Notes under the pieces: model-generated
The model's input: the letters and a program-made list of their open reading frames with translations, nothing else
What the model was told of the DNA's origin: nothing
The model's database searches: none
Translations under genes and position numbers: made by a program
DNA from: Plantibacter flavus
GTDB taxonomy: Bacteria > Actinomycetota > Actinomycetes > Actinomycetales > Microbacteriaceae
Length of the DNA stretch: 64,000 nucleotides
Direction: 5' to 3'
Assembly: GCF_002024505.1 (NCBI RefSeq)
Contig: NZ_CP019402.1
Location: forward strand, 2,790,001-2,854,000
Shown: positions 43,053 to 52,251 of the stretch, one piece after another
Position numbering within the stretch: the stretch's first letter is position 1
Layout of the letters: every line of letters starts with the position of its first letter

Positions 43053-44266
43053 GCGTGGTGTTCCGTTCCGCCCCGGAGGACGTCGTGCTGCTCGGCGAAG
43101 GCACGAGCGTAGGTGGATCTGATGGATTCGACCGCGTCGTCGTCGGTACGGCTGATCTCCGACGGCCCCCACGGGCTGTGGGCGGCGTCGATGAGTCCGG
43201 TCGGCGGGTGCACCGTGAGCGGGAGCCGCTCGATGCCGTGCGCCGACCAGTCGTCTTCGAGGGCGGCGGTGGAGACGGACTGGCCGATGAACGCGATCCC
43301 GCAGTCGCCACCACCGGCACCGGACGACTTGGCCGCCCCGCCGAGACGCTCGGCGGCGTCGCAGAGCTGAGCAAGCGCGGCGGTCTCGATGTCGACGCCG
43401 GCGTCGCGTCCGAGACCGGCGAGCGTCGCGCGCGCGGAGCGGACGGCACCGAGCACGAGGGCCGGGTCCTCGTCGTTCAAGCCGATCGTGAGGGCGTCGA
43501 CGGCGGCGCGACTGGCCCCGAGGAACGAGGTGTAGTGGGCGGTCTCCGCCCATTTGCGGGACTGCAGTTCGTCGACGAGACGCGTGGTCGAGGCGGGCTC
43601 GCCGGTCCAGCCGACGAGGAGCCGGAGCGAGGTCGGCGGTGACAGTCGCTCGAGTCCCAGCTCGGCCCAGGGGTCGCGGAGGGCGGCGAGCACCCCTTCT
43701 CGGTGGCGCACCTCGCGCAGCCGAGCCCGATCGGGTGAGGTGTAGCGGAGCCAGCCGCCGAACATGCTCGCCGCGAGGTCGCCACCGGAGGCTGCCGGCG
43801 CGACGTCGATGGTGGCGAGGATCGCGAGCTTGAGCATCTGCGTCCGGGTGAGGTCGAGCTGGTAGAACTCGTCGAGGGCGCGGATGGTGGCGGTCGTCAC
43901 GGCGGCACTCGAGCCGAGGCCGAACTTCCTGCCGCTCGCGTCGTCGAGCTCGCTGGTGATGGACAGCGCGGAGAACCGCTGCGCCACGCCGAGCTCGGCG
44001 ACGAGGGTCTCCATCGTGCTCACGGCGGAGAGGACGTGGTCGAGCGGGCGTTCCTCGTGCTCGACGACGACCCCGTTGCGGTTGCGACGCCAGATGATGG
44101 GCGCTCGGCCGTACTGGTCGGAGAAGATGCGGCCCTCGTGCTCGCTCGCTTCGAGTCGGACGGTGACGCACCGGTCGACCGCGACGAGGATGGAGGGGTG
44201 CCCTGGTTCGACGACGGCGTACTCGCCGGCCACGAAGAGCTTGCCGGGCGCCTTGATCTCGATCAT
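43049..44266 (-). CDS. mvaK2: Phosphomevalonate kinase
   Basis: A 405-aa GHMP-family kinase that phosphorylates 5-phosphomevalonate. It starts MIEIKAPGKLFVAGEYAVVE, the classic phosphomevalonate kinase N-terminus, has the ATP-binding KFGLGSSAAVTTATIRAL and the C-terminal SSGAGGGDCGIAF glycine loop. Length is slightly greater than in Firmicutes (about 360-370 aa). ATG 44266 has GGAAGGAG four bases upstream and overlaps the mvaD stop. Part of the operon mvaK1-mvaD-mvaK2-mvaA-mvaS. Confidence 0.95.
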   Translation of the reverse strand: MIEIKAPGKLFVAGEYAVVEPGHPSILVAVDRCVTVRLEASEHEGRIFSDQYGRAPIIWRRNRNGVVVEHEERPLDHVLSAVSTMETLVAELGVAQRFSALSITSELDDASGRKFGLGSSAAVTTATIRALDEFYQLDLTRTQMLKLAILATIDVAPAASGGDLAASMFGGWLRYTSPDRARLREVRHREGVLAALRDPWAELGLERLSPPTSLRLLVGWTGEPASTTRLVDELQSRKWAETAHYTSFLGASRAAVDALTIGLNDEDPALVLGAVRSARATLAGLGRDAGVDIETAALAQLCDAAERLGGAAKSSGAGGGDCGIAFIGQSVSTAALEDDWSAHGIERLPLTVHPPTGLIDAAHSPWGPSEISRTDDDAVESIRSTYARAFAEQHDVLRGGTEHHA

Positions 44267-45321
44267 CGCGCTCCTTCCGTTGTCTGCTCGCCCGCCGATC
44301 CGCCGGGCTCCGAGGTGATGAGCCTCGCGCCCCGTCCGGCTCTGGCGGGGATGACGCCGATGTCGGGCTGCGCCTCGAGGATCCGAGTCGCGAGCTCGTC
44401 GACCGCGTCGGCTCGACACAGGATCTTCACGTTCGGGCCGGCGTCCATCGTCGCATAGCATTCGAGGCCGTCGCCTCTGAGGTTTGCGACGAGATCGAGC
44501 AGTTCCACGCTCGCCGGTCCCCAGTACCTGACCGGCGGCTCGGCGCCGAGCATCGTGGCGTGCATCCGCATCGCGTTCCGCTCGGCGATCGTGCCCACCG
44601 CGGTGAAGTCGGCGCGGGCGATCGCGGCGAGCATCTCCTCGAGTTCGACGGGGGTGCGTTCGACCCAGGCGGGGTAGTACGGGGAGGTGTCGACCGTGCG
44701 CCGCATGCCGTCGCGACTGGAGACCGACTTGGCCCGGGCGTCGAGGACGGTGAGGACCATGCCGAGCTCGAGTCCGCGCGCGGGCACCGCCTCGGCGAAG
44801 GAGCTCTCGTCGTCGTGCCCGGCGTGCCAGACGGCGATCCCGTCGAAGATCGAGCGGGAGGCCGATCCCGAGCCACGGCGCGCCAGCCGGGAGAGGGCAC
44901 GGCGATCGAGGTCGAGTCCGAACGCGGTCGATGCGGCGAGCGCCAGTGCAGCGAAGCCGGAGGCCGAGGAGGCGAGGCCGGCGCCCGTGGGGATCTCGTT
45001 GTGGGAGTCGACGGTGACGCGCTCGTCTCGGTCGGCGAGCGCGCGCACGAGGTCGATGAAGCGTGTGACGCGGGAGCGGGCGGTGCCCTCGAGGGCTCGT
45101 CCGCCGAGGAGCACGACGTCGTCGGGTGCGTCCGTCAGTCGCACCGTCGTCGTCGTGGGCGCTGCGTCGAGGGTCAGTGAGAGGCTTCCGGTCCACGGGA
45201 GGATGAGCGCCTCGTCCCGCTTGCCCCAGTACTTGACGAGGGCGATGTTGGGGTTGGCCAGCGCGGTCGCGGCGCCGTCGGCCGACGCGGTCTCGGCGTG
45301 CTGCTGTGGGGTCGGGGTCAC
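44263..45321 (-). CDS. mvaD: Diphosphomevalonate decarboxylase
   Basis: A 352-aa GHMP-family enzyme that converts diphosphomevalonate to isopentenyl diphosphate with ATP. It carries NIALVKYWGKRDEALILPWT, the Ser/Thr-rich TGAGLASSASGFAALALAAS phosphate loop, RRGSGSASRSIFDGIAVWHAG and the catalytic Asp region, and the C-terminal TMDAGPNVKILC, all diagnostic of MvaD. GTG 45321 overlaps the mevalonate kinase stop (GTGA); the frame upstream is not used. Second gene of the mevalonate operon. Confidence 0.95.
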   Translation of the reverse strand: MTPTPQQHAETASADGAATALANPNIALVKYWGKRDEALILPWTGSLSLTLDAAPTTTTVRLTDAPDDVVLLGGRALEGTARSRVTRFIDLVRALADRDERVTVDSHNEIPTGAGLASSASGFAALALAASTAFGLDLDRRALSRLARRGSGSASRSIFDGIAVWHAGHDDESSFAEAVPARGLELGMVLTVLDARAKSVSSRDGMRRTVDTSPYYPAWVERTPVELEEMLAAIARADFTAVGTIAERNAMRMHATMLGAEPPVRYWGPASVELLDLVANLRGDGLECYATMDAGPNVKILCRADAVDELATRILEAQPDIGVIPARAGRGARLITSEPGGSAGEQTTEGAR

Positions 45322-46256
45322 GCGTAGTCCTCCGCGTCGATCGTCCAGGTGCCGAGTGCTCCGGCCTCGAGGAGGGCTTGCGAGATGCGTCGGGCTGACG
45401 CGGGGTCCGCGGCGAGGGTGATGATGCATCCGCCCTGCCCGCCGCCCGTGAGCTTCGCGCCGAGGGCGCCGTTCGCCGTGGCGACCTCGATGAGCGCGGT
45501 GATGGCGGGGTGGCCGGCACCGAGTTCGTCGAGGACGACCTGCGCCGTGTTCATGCGGGTCCCGAGGTCGTCGCGGCGGTCCGCGGCGAGGTCGGCGACG
45601 CCCGCCACGGTCCCGCGTTCGAGCTCGGCCAGCAGCGCCCGGCCACGCTCGGGGTGCAGCTCGACGAAGGCTCTGACGTCGGCGACCGCCTTCCGGGTCG
45701 ACCCGCGCGCACCGGTGTCGGCCACGACGAAGCTGCCGCCGAAGCGGATCGGCGGATGGTCGACCCGGCCGGCGGTGAAGAGGATGGGTGTCGAGGCGCT
45801 CGTGGCCCGGGCGTCGAGACCGCTGGGCGTCCCGTGGGCGACGCGTTCGCCGCGCTGCACGAGCTCGAACCGGTCGGCGTCGTCGAGCGCCACGCCGTGC
45901 AGGTCGGCGACGGCGTCCACGATCGCGTTGGCCGCTGCGGCGCTCGAACCGAGGCCCCGTCCGATCGGCAGCGTCCCGCGGACGACGACCTCGACGCCGG
46001 CCGGGGCCGCACCGACGTGCGCGAGGGTCTCGAGGACGGTGGTCCCGAGCGGATCGGAGGCGTCGAGCGGGCCGAGCGAGATCTCGGTGTCGAGGACCGA
46101 GGCCCCGTCGATGCGCCGGGCGGTCGCCTCGACCCGGAGCGACGGGATGGGCAGGGCGACGGCTGGAGAACCGTAGACGACGGCGTGCTCGCCCAGCAGG
46201 ATCGCTTTGGCGTGCGCGAAGCCGCGACCGGTCGCAGCCGTGTGCTCTGTCGTCAT
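45318..46256 (-). CDS. mvaK1: Mevalonate kinase
   Basis: A 312-aa GHMP kinase phosphorylating mevalonate. Motifs: AKAILLGEHAVVYGSPAVAL at the N-terminus, the ATP loop PIGRGLGSSAAAANAIVDAV, HGTPSGLDARATSAS and the C-terminal AKLTGGGQGGCIITLA. It is the first gene of the operon. ATG 46256 was chosen over a frame extending to 46433 because a -10-like CAGAAT ends six bases before it and the family N-terminus begins here. It is divergent from gltB, with a 14-base palindrome 25 bases upstream of the start. Confidence 0.94.
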   Translation of the reverse strand: MTTEHTAATGRGFAHAKAILLGEHAVVYGSPAVALPIPSLRVEATARRIDGASVLDTEISLGPLDASDPLGTTVLETLAHVGAAPAGVEVVVRGTLPIGRGLGSSAAAANAIVDAVADLHGVALDDADRFELVQRGERVAHGTPSGLDARATSASTPILFTAGRVDHPPIRFGGSFVVADTGARGSTRKAVADVRAFVELHPERGRALLAELERGTVAGVADLAADRRDDLGTRMNTAQVVLDELGAGHPAITALIEVATANGALGAKLTGGGQGGCIITLAADPASARRISQALLEAGALGTWTIDAEDYA

Positions 46257-46262
46257 CTCACC

Positions 46263-46268
46263 ATTCTG
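46263..46268 (-). promoter_or_regulatory. Possible -10 element CAGAAT for mvaK1
   Basis: On the minus strand CAGAAT is followed by six bases and the ATG at 46256, with no ribosome site, matching the spacing of the other leaderless-type starts in the window. Confidence 0.4.
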
Positions 46269-46280
46269 GTCCGAAAAACA

Positions 46281-46294
46281 TGCAGCTGGCTGCA
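46281..46294. promoter_or_regulatory. Palindrome TGCAGCTGGCTGCA, possible operator
   Basis: Two 6-base arms (TGCAGC and GCTGCA) flank a 2-base centre. It sits about 13 bases upstream of the proposed mvaK1 -10 element, in the spacer/-35 region, where a repressor would block the mevalonate operon promoter. Confidence 0.4.
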
Positions 46295-46471
46295 CATCGG
46301 TCGTCCGGTCGCGATCCGATCCACCACGGGCCGGCTCGTGAGCCGCCCCGCAGCGCATCCGGGCGCTGCGCGATGGGCCGTCGACGGGAGCCGCCGGAGC
46401 GCTCACGGCGTGTCCCATACGTACCGGAAACACCCAGCCTACGCCGATCGGCCGGGTTCGGCTCGTTACGG

Positions 46472-46500
46472 TTGAGTGGGCGGGACGGCCCGGTTAGGAT
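46472..46500 (+). promoter_or_regulatory. Vegetative-type promoter for gltB (TTGAGT, 17 bases, TAGGAT)
   Basis: TTGAGT at 46472-46477 and TAGGAT at 46495-46500 are separated by exactly 17 bases, the best -35/-10 match in the window. The expected start is near 46507, giving a leader of about 140 bases if translation begins at GTG 46646. Confidence 0.65.
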
Positions 46501-46645
46501 CGGAACACCTCCATTCATGCAGACGACGGCCGCCGCACCCAGCGCCCGCGTCGACACGGACCCAGCCTCCAGCGACGTAGATCCGGTCCCGTCATCTCAC
46601 CGTCTCCGGGCCGTCCAGCGCCCGCATTCCGAGGGGTACCCCGTC

Positions 46646-49600
46646 GTGATCTCGTCTTCCGTTCCACCGCGCCCGCGCACCGCAGCACCATCGCCCCTGC
46701 CCGACCTCGTCGATCGCCAGACCGACAAGAGCGACTGCGGCGTCGGCTTCATCACCCGTAAGGACGGCGTGCAGAGCCACGACGTCATCGCCCTCGGCGA
46801 CACCGCCCTGTGCGCCATCCCCCACCGCGGCGGCATGTCCTCCGAGGGTGTCGGCGACGGAGCGGGCGTGCAGATCGACCTCTCGGTCGACTTCTTCAGC
46901 TCCCTCGTCGGCAAACCACTCGTCGCCGGGCGGTTCGGCGTCGCGAACGTCTTCCTCCCGGTCGACCACGGTCGGATCGGCGACGCCGAGGCGCTCATCG
47001 AACGCTCGCTCGTCGAGGCCGGCTTCACCGTGCTGCTCGCCCGTGCCGTGCCGACGGTCGACGCCGTCCTGCGCCCGAAGGCCGTGCAGTACCAGCTGCC
47101 GATCCGGCAGTGGATCTTCGAGCCGTCGGACGACGCCTCCACGGAGGACCTCGACCGGCGCGCGCACGCGGCCCTGCTCGCGATCGAGGCCACCGCCTAC
47201 ACGGACCTCACCCTCGACGGCCTGTACCCGCTGTCGCTCAGCACGCGCACCCAGGTCCTGAAGGGACGCCTCAACTCCGGCGAGGTCATCCCCTACTTCG
47301 CCGACCTGGCCGACCCCCTGCACCGGGTGCGGACCCTCGCCTTCCACACCAGGTTCTCGACGAACACCGCTCCCCACCCGTCGATGGCGCAGCCCTTCCG
47401 CCTCATGGCGCACAACGGCGAGCTCAACACCGACCGCAAGAACCGTCTGTCCGAGACGGCGCTGGCGGCATCGCGGGGCCGGAAGATCATCCGGGCCAGG
47501 GGCCAGTCGGACAGCTCGCGCCTCGACCAGACGCTGCACAGCCGCGTCGTCGAGGACGGCCTCGAACTGCTCGAGGCGGTCGTATCGGTCATGCCCCCGG
47601 CCTGGGAGAACGATCGCACGCTGAGCCGCGAGGTTCGGGCGATGCTCGAGTACTTCTCGCTCGTCGAGGAGAAGAACGACGGCCCGGCCGCCCTCATCTT
47701 CAACGACGGCACGACCGTGGGCGCCCGGCTCGACCGCCTCGGCCTGCGCCCGCTGCGCAGCGTCGAGACGGCGGACTACCTCTGCGTCACCTCCGAGGCG
47801 GGGCAGCTGCCGTTCCCGGACGACGAGGTGGTCCACCGCGGTCGCATCGAGGCCGGCGGCATGCTCGCCTACGACCACCGCACGGGCACGCGTCTCCGAA
47901 CGGGCGAGGCGCTCGAGCTCCTCGCGGCACGCAAGGACTACCCGGCGATGCTCGCCGCATCGGCCACCGACCTCGACGCGCTCGAGGACCGGGGCGTCCC
48001 GGTGTCGGCACCGACGGCCTCGGCGGACGACGCGTTCGCCTACCGCGGTGGGCTGAGCCAGGTGCAGCGCTATGTCGCCTACTCCCTCAACCAGGAGAGC
48101 TTCCGGTTCATGACGGACCCGATGCTCGCCTCGGGCAAGGAGCGGATCTCGGCGATGGGCTACGGCAACGCCATCAACGCCCTGTCCGACCAGGAGGGCG
48201 GCCTGGCGAAGTACTTCTCCCAGCGCTTCGCCCAGGTGACCAACCCGCCGCTCGACAGCATCCGTGAGGCTGACGGCATGACCCTGCGGGTCGCGCTCGG
48301 TCCGAAGCCCGGTAGCGGCACGGTCGGCACGAAGCAGCTCGTCCTCCGATCCCCCATCGTCAGCGAGGACGAACTGCGGCGCCTCAGCGCTCAACACGAG
48401 TCGCCGGTCGCGTGGTTCGACATCCTCTACCGGCCCGAGGTGGACGCGCAGGCGAACGCCGACGCGCTCGAGGCCGCCGTCGAGCGCGTGGCCGCGGAGG
48501 TCGCCGGGTTCGCCGCAGAGAACGGCGGTATCGCGATCCTCAGCGACCGCGGCGTCCACGCGGAGGGTGCCGCCCTGCCGCTCATCCTCGTCGTGGCGGC
48601 CGTCAACCAGCGACTCATCGACGACGGCCTCCGGCTCCGCGTGTCGCTCGTGGTCGACAGCGGCCAGCTGCCGTCCTCGCACCACGTCGCCTCCGCCCTC
48701 GGCTTCGGTGCGTCGGCGGTGCACCCGCTCGCGGTCCGCCTCCGCGCCGAGCAGCAGCACCCCGACGAGGTGGAAGCCGCGTTCCGACGGTTCGCGTACG
48801 CCGCCGAGAAGTCGCTCCTGAAGACCATGGGTCGGGTCGGCCTGTGCACCGTCGAGAGCTACATCGGCGGCGAGTTCTTCGAGCCGAACTACCTCGACAC
48901 GAGCGACCCCGTGCTCGCGCGCGCCTTCCCGCACCTCCGCGCCCCCGTCGGCGGCGTCGGGTTCGCCGGGATCGCCCGGACGGCGAGCGCCTGGCACCAG
49001 CGCGCCCTGACGACGTCGAGCGACGCGGACGTCCCGCTCCTCGGCCTGTTCAAGGAACGCGCCGAGGGCGCCGGCCACTCCTACGGGACGACCGCGGTCC
49101 GCGGCTTCGTCGACCTCACCGAGGAGCCCGTGCAGCTGCCGCGAGCGGGCACGACCGCCGTCGACCGCGACGGCGGCACGCTCGGCGACGACCCGCTGCG
49201 CCTCCACACCATCGGGAACCTCGAGGACGCGTTCGGGATCGACGACGACGCCTACCAGCACACCTCCTTCGACGCCCTCGACGACGACGAGATCGACGCC
49301 TTCACCATCACGCCCGGCTACCGCTCCTTCGTCCAGTCGATGACCACCGAGCGGCGCCGTCGCCCGGCCGCCCTCCGCGACGTGCTCGTGCTGCCCGAGG
49401 ACATCACCCGGCTGACCACCCCGGAGGAGTTCGCGCGCGAGCTCGATCGGCTCGGCCCCGTCGGCAACTCCTCGATCGTCGTCCGCGGCCTGCGCGCGAC
49501 GCGGACCGAGCATGGTCGGCACCGGCTGCAGCTCACGGGACCGCTCGCGGGCGACCTCACCCGGGTCTCGGCGCTCGGCGAGTACTACGTCCACCGCTTC

Positions 49601-52228
49601 GGCGGCGAGGTGACGGGGCACTGGATCTCCGGTGGCGACCTCATCGTCGAGGCGACGGGGTCCGCCGACGACTACTTCTCGATGCTCGTCGAGGGTGCCG
49701 AGAGCATCTCGACCGACCTCGTCCAGCCGGCGAGCGAGATCACCCGATCCCTCGCGTCCGGGGCGATGAGCCACGGCGCGCTCGTGGCGACCGCGCACGA
49801 GGCGGTGGCCCACGGCACCAACATGGTCGGCGGGATGTCGAACAGCGGCGAGGGCGGCGAACACCTGTCCCGCTACGGGACGATCCGCGGCTCACGCATC
49901 AAGCAGTTCGCCTCCGGGCGCTTCGGCGTCTGGGCCGGCTACCTCGCCGACCCGATGCTGCAGGAACTCGAGATCAAGATCGGCCAGGGCGCCAAGCCCG
50001 GCGAGGGCGGTCAGCTCCCGGCTCCCAAGGTGACGGTGGACATCGCCGCCGCCCGGGGTGGCACGCCCGGCATCGAGCTCGTCTCGCCGCCGCCGCATCA
50101 CGACACCTACTCGATCGAGGACCTCGCGCAGCTCATCCACGACTGCAAGGCGGCACGGGTCCGCGTCGTCGTCAAGCTCGTCTCCTCCGAGGGCATCGGC
50201 ACGATCGCCGTCGGCGTCGCCAAGGCCGGTGCCGACGTCATCAATGTGGCCGGCAACACCGGTGGGACCGGCGCAGCCGCCGTGACGAGCCTCAAGTACG
50301 CCGGACGCAGCGCCGAGATCGGCATCGCCGAGGTCCACCAGGCCCTCAGCGCGAACGGTCTGCGGTCGAAGGTCACCCTGCGCTGCTCCGGCGCGCACCA
50401 GACCGGTCGCGACGTCGTCATCTCCGCCCTGCTCGGCGGCGACAGCTTCGAGTTCGGGACCACCGCGCTCATGATGCTCAAGTGCGTCATGGCGAAGAAC
50501 TGCAACGTGAAGTGCCCGGCCGGTCTCACGACCAACCCGGAGACCTTCGACGGCGACCCACGCGCGCTCGCGCAGTACCTCCTGAACATCGCGCACGACG
50601 TCCGCGAGCGGCTCGCCATCCTCGGCCTCCGCTCGCTCCGCGAAGCCCGCGGTCGCACCGACCTCCTCCACCTCGTCGACCACCCGGCCGCCGTCGCGGA
50701 CCTCGACCTGCGGGCCATGCTCGCGGTCGTCCCCGAGGTCGTCGTCACCGACCCCGTCTACCTGGAGAAGGACTTCACGCTCGACGACGCCCTCATCGAG
50801 CGGGTACGGGCAGGACTCTTCGACGACGGCCGGACGACGCTCGACCTCGGAGCCGAGGACGCCGACGGCGGGATCCGCCTCGGCAACCGCTGGCGTTCCG
50901 TGGGCGGGCAGCTCGCGATCGACCTCGAGCGCATCCTCAACCACGAGCTCGACGACGCCCAGGCGGTGGCGATCCCGTCCGTCGTCACCGACGACCGCGG
51001 CCACCGTTCGCTCGCCGCCGACACCGTGACCATCCGCACCGAGCACTCCGCGGGGCAGTCGTACGCGGCGTTCTGCGTCGACGGCCTGCACTGGCGGCAC
51101 ACCGGCACCTGCAACGACGGCGTCGGGAAGAGCGCCTCCGGTGGCACCATCGCGATCCTCTCCCCCGGCGGCGGCAGCTCGGAGGACGGCGGCAACGTCC
51201 TCATCGGCAACTTCGCGCTCTTCGGGGCGACCGGCGGACGCACCTTCGTCCAGGGCGAGGCCGGCGACCGCTTCGCCGTCCGCAACTCGGGCGCCACCGC
51301 GGTCGTCGAGGGCGTCGGCGATTACGCCTGCGAGTACATGACCAACGGCGCCGTGCTGAACCTCGGCGGCTTCGGTATCGGCTTCGGCAACGGGATGAGC
51401 GGTGGCTTCGTCTACCAGTACGACCCGCGGGGCGAACTGCCGAGCAAGGTCAGTGCGGACTCGCTCCTCCTCGGATCGATCACCGAGGGCGAGCAGGCCG
51501 CGTTCCACGAGGCCGCCGTACTCCTGCTGCTGGAGTGGCACGTCGAGGCGACCGGCTCGCCGCTCGCCTCCCGGTTGCTCGCCGAGTGGGACACGGCGAG
51601 GCACCAGTTCGTGTTCGGCATGCCCCGCGCGCTGCTCCTCTACCAGGACAGCGACGCGATCCTCGCGGCCAAGAGCCGGAAGGAACTCCTCGACGAGCTC
51701 GGCGCGGCCCTCGCGGCACAGCAGCTCCGCACCTTCAAGCTCGACTACCGCGACCGCCGGCCGGTCCGCGGCGGTCGTGCCCCCGGACTCGGCGAACCGG
51801 CGGCGGACCCGCAGGACGTCTACGCACTCCTCACGAGCTACACGGTGCTGAAGCTCGCCCAGGAGGTCGCGCTGTCCCGCACACCCGGCGTCGACGACCC
51901 GTCGCACCCGCTCGTGCAGGCGAGCGTGCGCACGCTCATCCTCACCGAGGACTTCTTCGTCATGCAGCGGGTGCAGCGGGCGGCTCGAGAGCTGCTCGAA
52001 CGGTACGACGACGGGGCGCTCGCCGCCATGATCGCGGCGAAGCGACTCCACGACTACACGGAGGCCCTGCGGCTGCGGAACGTGCGGTCGATCGACCACC
52101 CGGGCACCACGGGGTGGATCATGCACCAGCACGCCAAGAACCGTGCCCGATCCGCAGCGACCGGTGGCGCCGAAGCACTCCTTGCATCGGCCGCTCTGGC
52201 CGAACTGACGCTGGCGGGTGGCCGATGA
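46646..52228 (+). CDS. gltB: Glutamate synthase large subunit, long variant
   Basis: A 1860-aa protein (usual GltB about 1500 aa) converting glutamine plus 2-oxoglutarate to two glutamates. Cys31 of KSDCGVGF would be the class II amidotransferase nucleophile after a 30-aa propeptide. The glutaminase and central domains extend to about residue 910. A roughly 108-aa insertion (about 915-1022) precedes the FMN synthase domain, which begins SGAMSHGAL at about 1039 and contains MSNSGEGGE. The cluster cysteines 1280, 1286 and 1290 are spaced x5 and x3 rather than x5 and x4. The GXGXG beta-helix lies at about 1490-1595, followed by an extra 260-aa tail with helical segments. GTG 46646 has GAGGGG nine bases upstream; ATG 46517 would add 43 residues. 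No gltD follows; a diflavin reductase gene overlaps the stop. Confidence 0.9.
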   Translation: MISSSVPPRPRTAAPSPLPDLVDRQTDKSDCGVGFITRKDGVQSHDVIALGDTALCAIPHRGGMSSEGVGDGAGVQIDLSVDFFSSLVGKPLVAGRFGVANVFLPVDHGRIGDAEALIERSLVEAGFTVLLARAVPTVDAVLRPKAVQYQLPIRQWIFEPSDDASTEDLDRRAHAALLAIEATAYTDLTLDGLYPLSLSTRTQVLKGRLNSGEVIPYFADLADPLHRVRTLAFHTRFSTNTAPHPSMAQPFRLMAHNGELNTDRKNRLSETALAASRGRKIIRARGQSDSSRLDQTLHSRVVEDGLELLEAVVSVMPPAWENDRTLSREVRAMLEYFSLVEEKNDGPAALIFNDGTTVGARLDRLGLRPLRSVETADYLCVTSEAGQLPFPDDEVVHRGRIEAGGMLAYDHRTGTRLRTGEALELLAARKDYPAMLAASATDLDALEDRGVPVSAPTASADDAFAYRGGLSQVQRYVAYSLNQESFRFMTDPMLASGKERISAMGYGNAINALSDQEGGLAKYFSQRFAQVTNPPLDSIREADGMTLRVALGPKPGSGTVGTKQLVLRSPIVSEDELRRLSAQHESPVAWFDILYRPEVDAQANADALEAAVERVAAEVAGFAAENGGIAILSDRGVHAEGAALPLILVVAAVNQRLIDDGLRLRVSLVVDSGQLPSSHHVASALGFGASAVHPLAVRLRAEQQHPDEVEAAFRRFAYAAEKSLLKTMGRVGLCTVESYIGGEFFEPNYLDTSDPVLARAFPHLRAPVGGVGFAGIARTASAWHQRALTTSSDADVPLLGLFKERAEGAGHSYGTTAVRGFVDLTEEPVQLPRAGTTAVDRDGGTLGDDPLRLHTIGNLEDAFGIDDDAYQHTSFDALDDDEIDAFTITPGYRSFVQSMTTERRRRPAALRDVLVLPEDITRLTTPEEFARELDRLGPVGNSSIVVRGLRATRTEHGRHRLQLTGPLAGDLTRVSALGEYYVHRFGGEVTGHWISGGDLIVEATGSADDYFSMLVEGAESISTDLVQPASEITRSLASGAMSHGALVATAHEAVAHGTNMVGGMSNSGEGGEHLSRYGTIRGSRIKQFASGRFGVWAGYLADPMLQELEIKIGQGAKPGEGGQLPAPKVTVDIAAARGGTPGIELVSPPPHHDTYSIEDLAQLIHDCKAARVRVVVKLVSSEGIGTIAVGVAKAGADVINVAGNTGGTGAAAVTSLKYAGRSAEIGIAEVHQALSANGLRSKVTLRCSGAHQTGRDVVISALLGGDSFEFGTTALMMLKCVMAKNCNVKCPAGLTTNPETFDGDPRALAQYLLNIAHDVRERLAILGLRSLREARGRTDLLHLVDHPAAVADLDLRAMLAVVPEVVVTDPVYLEKDFTLDDALIERVRAGLFDDGRTTLDLGAEDADGGIRLGNRWRSVGGQLAIDLERILNHELDDAQAVAIPSVVTDDRGHRSLAADTVTIRTEHSAGQSYAAFCVDGLHWRHTGTCNDGVGKSASGGTIAILSPGGGSSEDGGNVLIGNFALFGATGGRTFVQGEAGDRFAVRNSGATAVVEGVGDYACEYMTNGAVLNLGGFGIGFGNGMSGGFVYQYDPRGELPSKVSADSLLLGSITEGEQAAFHEAAVLLLLEWHVEATGSPLASRLLAEWDTARHQFVFGMPRALLLYQDSDAILAAKSRKELLDELGAALAAQQLRTFKLDYRDRRPVRGGRAPGLGEPAADPQDVYALLTSYTVLKLAQEVALSRTPGVDDPSHPLVQASVRTLILTEDFFVMQRVQRAARELLERYDDGALAAMIAAKRLHDYTEALRLRNVRSIDHPGTTGWIMHQHAKNRARSAATGGAEALLASAALAELTLAGGR

Positions 52229-52251
52229 ACGCGCCCGGCCCGGAGGAGATC

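Larger units (their letters stand above)
46257..46645. promoter_or_regulatory. Divergent regulatory region between mvaK1 and gltB
   Basis: This 389-base gap holds the mvaK1 -10-like element (46263-46268), a palindrome (46281-46294) and the gltB promoter (46472-46500). The stretch 46507-46645 is read here as the gltB leader. It remains open in the gltB frame, so it could encode an N-terminal extension from ATG 46517. Confidence 0.55.

Noticed and set aside
43053..44171. Upstream extension of the HMG-CoA reductase frame
   Set aside because: Arg/His/Pro-rich shadow of phosphomevalonate kinase; class I reductase homology begins at ATG 43052.
45788..46645. Upstream extension of the gltB frame antisense to mvaK1
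   Set aside because: It crosses the divergent promoters and lies opposite well-supported mvaK1 coding sequence; the translation is Arg-rich without motifs.
46592..49864. Minus-strand open frame of about 1090 codons antisense to gltB
   Set aside because: Its translation is rich in Arg, Asp, Glu, Gly and Val without any family motif; it mirrors the strongly coding gltB frame and arises from high GC third-position bias.
49892..52132. Minus-strand open frame of about 746 codons antisense to the 3' half of gltB
   Set aside because: Same composition artefact as above; the plus-strand frame contains all the glutamate synthase motifs.
48412..52224. Plus-strand extension of the diflavin reductase frame far into gltB
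   Set aside because: The extension is Arg/Pro-rich shadow sequence; the reductase begins at 52225 or 52252 where start codon, ribosome site and domain homology agree. A true GltB-reductase fusion is not supported because the frames differ.
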